64,000 bases of DNA, from assembly GCA_038373865.1 (NCBI GenBank), contig JAXGGA010000475.1, positions 124,001 through 188,000 on the forward strand, given 5' to 3'. The stretch's first letter is position 1. Each line of letters starts with the position of its first letter. The stretch comes from Uloborus plumipes (taxonomy: Eukaryota; Arthropoda; Arachnida; Araneae; Uloboridae). The position numbers were made by a program, and so were the translations under genes. Shown here piece by piece: positions 59,101 through 64,000 of the stretch. The notes beneath the pieces are model-generated. The model worked only from the letters and a program-made list of their open reading frames with translations, was not told the origin of the DNA and ran no database searches.

Positions 59101-62100
59101 CTATGAGGAACAGAGCAGTGTAAATGAAGAACGCTCATTAAGGGAGATGTCAGTCATTTCGTCTGCAGTAGATTTGCGTAATAGTGTGAGACTCAAGGAT
59201 ACAATTAAAATGTTTACTATACTGTAAGAGAAATATTGAAATTGTACGATAGAAAGTTCTTGCATCCATGCTGACAAAACTTTTTTTCCGTAAAATCCTA
59301 TTTTACTGTTAAAATAATATAGATTTTTTTTTCTTTTTGAAAAAAAAAAAAAAGAAAAAGAAAAAAAAAACCTGATTTTGAGTAAATTAGGATAATTAAA
59401 CGTTTCTAGGCACAAATCATGCAGATTGTTGCATACACGTGTTTCGGGGTTACAATGAATCCCTTTTTCGATGCGAAGAAGTGTGAACTTTAAGATGAAA
59501 AGCAATTGTTAACTTTTTCTGGTACTATTCACTATAAAATTTCTTTGCACTGTAAATACTCCACTTGACAGTAATATTCACTTTGAAAATTATCTTAAAT
59601 TTTAAACTGGGTATTGTCTGAGAAGCGCAAGTTGTAAGATACTATTAAGGTACAGTCATTTACAGTAACTGTGAACTATGATGACTTTGCATTACTTCAT
59701 ATTTTATGAAGAAGGAAATAAAATTCAAGCTACATTAGTTATTTTTTATCAAAACTAAAATTGTTTGCAGCAACTTCTTGTGAGTAACCTAATATTTAAA
59801 AAGAAAATATTAAAAAATCATCTCAAAATTTACTTAACCATACAAAATCATTCGCACTTTGATTTTATTTCACTTTTGATTCTATTTATTATTTTTTTAA
59901 CTTGAGCTGATGTTCAAAGTCTAGGAGCGAATTATTTTTATACCTATTCTTCTTTCTTTTTGGAAAGCATAAAATCTAAATTTATATTTAGAATATTTGT
60001 AGTATTCCCACTTTTTAAATACTGAAAGTGAATTTTATATTTTAATCAGCTTTTTGGAAAAAAGAAGTTTGAATTTTTCTCAAAGGTGTCAATGATTATA
60101 AAGTTTTGAATTTAAAAAAATGAAAAACTAGATTAATGAATGAAGTTAATTTATGTTATTATTTTATTTCTGCGAAGAAGATTTAAAAACAAAGTGTTAA
60201 ACAAATGAGTTCAAAGCATTTCAAATTGTTTCAAATAATAAGGCTTTAAAATGATGCATTGAATTAAATCAGAAAGAAAGACATTTCATAAAGTATGAGA
60301 GTGCTACTACCAGTAAGTAGGTCAGTGGCAGTATCTGAAGAAAAAAAAAGAAAAAGAAAAAAAAAAGAAGAGAAAAAAGAAAAATAGAGACTGGGGAATT
60401 TACGAATCACGTTTTTGATTTTCCACTAAAATCATTAAAATGTGTAAATTTGAGAAATTTTTTTTTAAAAAAGCTTTATCTTCCGAGGAAGCTAATATAG
60501 GTATGTGTTCGTATTAAAATAAAGTTTAGGCAAGAAAGATGACAAAAAAGAAAAAGGAAAAAAGAAAGGAAGAAAAAAAATGCATATTATTTACTGTCAA
60601 TTACGTGACCATCAATAGTATTAAAAAATCAATTAATTATTTGATTAAAACAAAAAAAAAACTACATATTTTTTAAGGATGAAATGAAAGAAGACCCTGT
60701 CCAGTATTTTGATTTTTGATATTCAGAAAATTTGACGTTTAGTATTGTCAAAATTACAAAAAAAAAAAAAAAAAAAAACCTCTCAAATGCGATAGTTTAA
60801 AAATGATATTTGCTTTTGCCACAACTTTCCATGATGCAAACTGTTAAAAAAATAATTAAGAGCTTGTCTAAATTTTTGAAGTATGTTTTGGATTTTCAAT
60901 GCATGAAATATGCTTGTTGAGGGGTTAGAAATATATCTGCTGATGGTTACATAGAAAAACGTTTCACGTACACGTAAATAAATTATCCTAAATATAAGAT
61001 AGGTATTGCTAGTTAAAGGCTACAGTATACAAGCCTGCCCCATCGAAACAATTATCTAGCTACAACTTTTCTCTTTTATCTATCATTTATTTATTATTTA
61101 TTTTATTTATTTATTTTTTTATTTACTATTTTTTCAGTTTTTTTTTCCGGTTAATGAATAGAAATGCTCTTTAAACCTATGAATTAAACTGAAATTTTAT
61201 TCACTGTATCGTCATGACAGTTTTGAAAAAAATCTTTTTTTTTTTTGTTCAAATTTTCTAAAAATGTGCGTATATAATACGGAGCATTTAAATTAATAAC
61301 GATCATTCTTGCTTTACAAACTTAACTGGAGAGTTAGAAGAAAAATAGTTTTTAATGATACGCACTTTATCCCTCTTATAGCGATTTCGAGTGCTTTTTA
61401 AGTGGCTAAATAGAATTGTGACATTAATGAATGCACAAAGTTTCAATGAGATGTCTGTGGCATTGAATGTTAAACGTAAAGAAATATTTTTTCTTTGCTA
61501 CATAAAAAACATGCAAAATTTTCTTTCAAGAGAAGACACATGCTTATTCACTTTAAACACAAGAAACCCTTCCTGAAGTAAAAAGGAAAAAATCCTAAAA
61601 TAAAAAGAATGAAAAACCAAGTGCAAAGACTCCAAGAGCCCTTCGGAATATGTGTGTGGGTTTCCGTCAACTATCCTGAATTCCTTCAATAGAAAACCAA
61701 TAGTGTATGGGAGAACGGGCAAACTTTTAAAGAAAGAAATAAAGTGAAATAGCCCTGGTCATTTTACGGGATATCGTGTAGTCCCCGAGGTAAATCTGTA
61801 ACTTTAGAGATGCGATTGTTCAGCCTAGCAATGATTTTATCTGCTGACTCTGATTTCGGGAAAAGAAGAGCTACAAAAGATGACATATTTTTAAACAGCG
61901 TGCACAGATGTTTAATATTTTTTTACGAGATGAAAATATAAACTGGAAAAGAATATGTAGTAGTTTAATAGACTCTCTCAAATTTGACTCATTTTTTGTT
62001 CTGTAGCATGGAATTCTTAGCGAAGAGAGTGGTACATTCCTAAATTTTATTAATTGCTTTGCCTATGCGCTTATATTAACTGTGTTAGTGATATTTTAGT

Positions 62101-63180
62101 AAATTTCAATTACGCGCTATATATTTTAAGAGTAGTGTTTTTTTTAAACTCTTTTAAAAGTGATTTAGTGTTATGTTATTACTCAGCGGTTAACATTTTA
62201 AGCTAAACATTTTACCCGATTAAAACTTTTTGCTCTCATTTTCTTGCTACTGGGCGCAACTCTAACAGAAATTAGAACACAAGCCCCCTGAGTTTTCAAG
62301 AAGGACAGTCATATAAATAGAGAAACATGGAGGAAATTTTTAATATGTTTCTTAATTTTTCATAATTATCTGAAAAAAAAAAAAGAAAAAAAACAGTATT
62401 TTGCTTTCTTATATTTCATTATGAATTTCTTTTAATGTTTTTCGGTTTGTAATTGATTATCAATGGTTTTAATTTGAAATAAATAGATAAGGTAGTTTTG
62501 GTTTATCATGATATCGTAAGAGAAAATAATGAATAACAAGCTAATGTTGGAAAATTCATTCATTTATTTTTCTTGGAGTTATAACACTTGAAGCTCATTT
62601 TTATACCCTCAAAATTCTAGTTAAAACTCTATATTTAAAAATCTTATCTACTTTATTGTTTTAAAAAAATACACCTTTCTTAAATATGTTTTAATTATCA
62701 AGAGATTCCTGCTTTTTTTTTTTCCTGAAAGATTTTGTTGTATCATTAAAGTTGAAACGAAAATTGTAGAACTGTCATCAACAAGTAAAAAATGCAATCT
62801 ACCATCTCGCTTCAAAGAACACGCTGCATTCTGTTTATTCAAAAGTACGTTGCATGACTCTCCGAATAAAAACTATGTGATGTTAAAAAAAAAACCATTC
62901 CTTCGCATTTTATATTCTTTCACGCTCGAAAATTGATTTAAAAGAAATGTCTAAGTTATTTTTATTAATATTAAATTGTTAGAGTTTACGAAGCTAATTA
63001 ATTTAGAAATTCTTCGAGGAAAAAGCATGTTCTGTGCTTTAATCCTAAGTAATAACGAATTTTCAAGAAACAAAGCAGCAATTTTCTTGTTTCTAATTCT
63101 TCTTTTTCCTCGAATTTCAATGAAATCCAAAAAACATTTTAATCGAATCTCTCGGGCAAATTTAGAACAAGAATAAAGGA
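59101..63180. other. AT-rich non-coding stretch
   Basis: It contains many A and T runs, including A-rich purine blocks near 59341-59370, 60340-60390 and 60545-60580 and an A20 run near 60758-60778. CAGTGGCAGTATCTG at 60326 resembles a hAT left end without a partner. No gene recognised. Confidence 0.6.
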
Positions 63181-64000
63181 ACGTGTCAACATGGGATCGA
63201 TTTGCTCGCAAAACACTTCCTCTCCCCTTTAATTAGATTCTAATCCGTCAAACATTGTTGCTGAGGGTAGTCCAATTTTTAATCTTCGGGGCGCGCCATT
63301 GATCTACGGTGGAATATTAACTAACGTTTGCTGCGCATTCATTTCTCGGAAAATTCTTTACCAATTTTCGGGCGTTGAGAAAATTTTAAAGTATTTTTAT
63401 GTTCTCCTCCCTTCTCAGTTTGATAATTAATTAAAGATTTCGACGAAGGTGGTAAAGCTCTGGCAAGTACCTCCTTTACCAAAAGCAGGGATTAGTCGTA
63501 ATGCTGCATAAAGGTGGAAATCCAGGGATTTTGGCACGGAGGGTTTTGATTCCGTTTTGCATATGTAAAACCGCCTCATCCCGCCCGCCTTTTGAAAATT
63601 CATCTTCCCTGCTGTGTCTGGCATGGAAACCGGGATAGACCCGACACAATGGCAAGAACCAGGAAGGGGTTTTAATCTTGGAACAGCGCGAGTCCGTTGC
63701 GCGAATATTGTTAATAGTGTTTGCGAATCTTGAATCGCGATGAGTTTGGGAAGCAATTAAACGAAATGACTCCGATTCGCCGATGAATAGGTGAATTGGT
63801 GTCTTCCTCGGCTTAGGCTCTCTGGAATCATATCGTGTTCGAAAATCCCCGTAGGTATAACGCGTCGGAAAAGAATGATTAGTTAGAGGATAGCAATTCC
63901 AGAATTCTTCTGCTCCGAACACAAAGGGAGGACACTTTTCGCGGCAAAAGAATTTCTACCTGGATATATTAAGTTCGACGGCAGCTTATTGGTGTAATTG
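63181..64000. other. GC-elevated unique island at the window edge
   Basis: This is high-complexity DNA with a 148-codon minus-strand open stretch (63476-63922). That stretch has no ATG near its start and no recognisable domain. GGCGCGCC (63291-63298) and CTTTAATTAG (63227-63236) are visible. Either a conserved non-coding block or an exon whose context lies outside the window. Confidence 0.3.

Noticed and set aside
60326..60340. CAGTGGCAGTATCTG, a hAT-like left end
   Set aside because: No inverted partner or target duplication found nearby.
63476..63922. 148-codon minus-strand open stretch
   Set aside because: No ATG near the start, no domain, and raised local GC lengthens random frames.

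Overview
This window looks like intergenic or intronic DNA from a large, AT-rich animal genome. By eye, GC is about one third. The sequence is full of eukaryotic non-autonomous transposons, microsatellites, homopolymer runs and a Penelope-like retroelement fragment, and shows no operon-like packing of genes. An arthropod fits, and a chelicerate such as a spider is my best guess from overall texture. No single diagnostic gene proves that.

I find no convincing intact protein-coding gene. Apart from reading frames created by the triplet microsatellite near 28.6-29.0 kb, open frames are short and mostly what chance gives in AT-rich DNA. Two have some support. A minus-strand fragment of a Penelope-like element endonuclease lies at 35551-35775. 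A minus-strand 127-codon frame at 37894-38277 has cysteine spacing reminiscent of the N-terminal region of mitochondrial Na+/Ca2+ exchangers, and is weak.

Layout. 0-10 kb: AT-rich DNA with four sets of local tandem duplications (3563-5205, 6811-7520, 7990-8500, 9340-9655). 10-17 kb: a Harbinger-like MITE (10012-10192), hAT-like elements (11840-12034, 16025-16237, 16315-16782) and the first CACTG-ended hairpin-array element (14889-15307). 19-31 kb: four more CACTG-ended elements, a hairpin cluster (20900-21059), a TA-flanked MITE (22486-22717), a 576-bp hAT-like element (27811-28386) and a ~395-bp compound triplet repeat. 31.36-32.44 kb: a six-copy satellite-like array. 35.4-36.2 kb: a Penelope-like fragment between ~126-bp inverted arms, next to a long-TIR element. 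43.85-44.47 kb: a palindrome-rich element carrying a tRNA-like SINE. 51.98-55.1 kb: two recent-looking tandem duplications and another hAT-like element. The rest is AT-rich DNA with no recognisable content.

Several islands of higher complexity and higher GC are scattered through the AT-rich background (about 6.0-6.6, 11.44-11.80, 21.5-21.9, 26.4-26.9, 34.5-34.9, 38.96-39.64, 47.2-47.6, 50.2-50.6, 54.0-54.4, 57.0-57.66, 58.73-59.1 and 63.2-64.0 kb). They lack long frames, and some contain clusters of homeodomain-type and TALE-type sites. They are the best candidates for conserved regulatory DNA, but only cross-species alignment can decide that. The main story of the window is repeat biology: CACTG-ended elements whose bodies are arrays of short hairpin monomers, and nested or freshly duplicated units.
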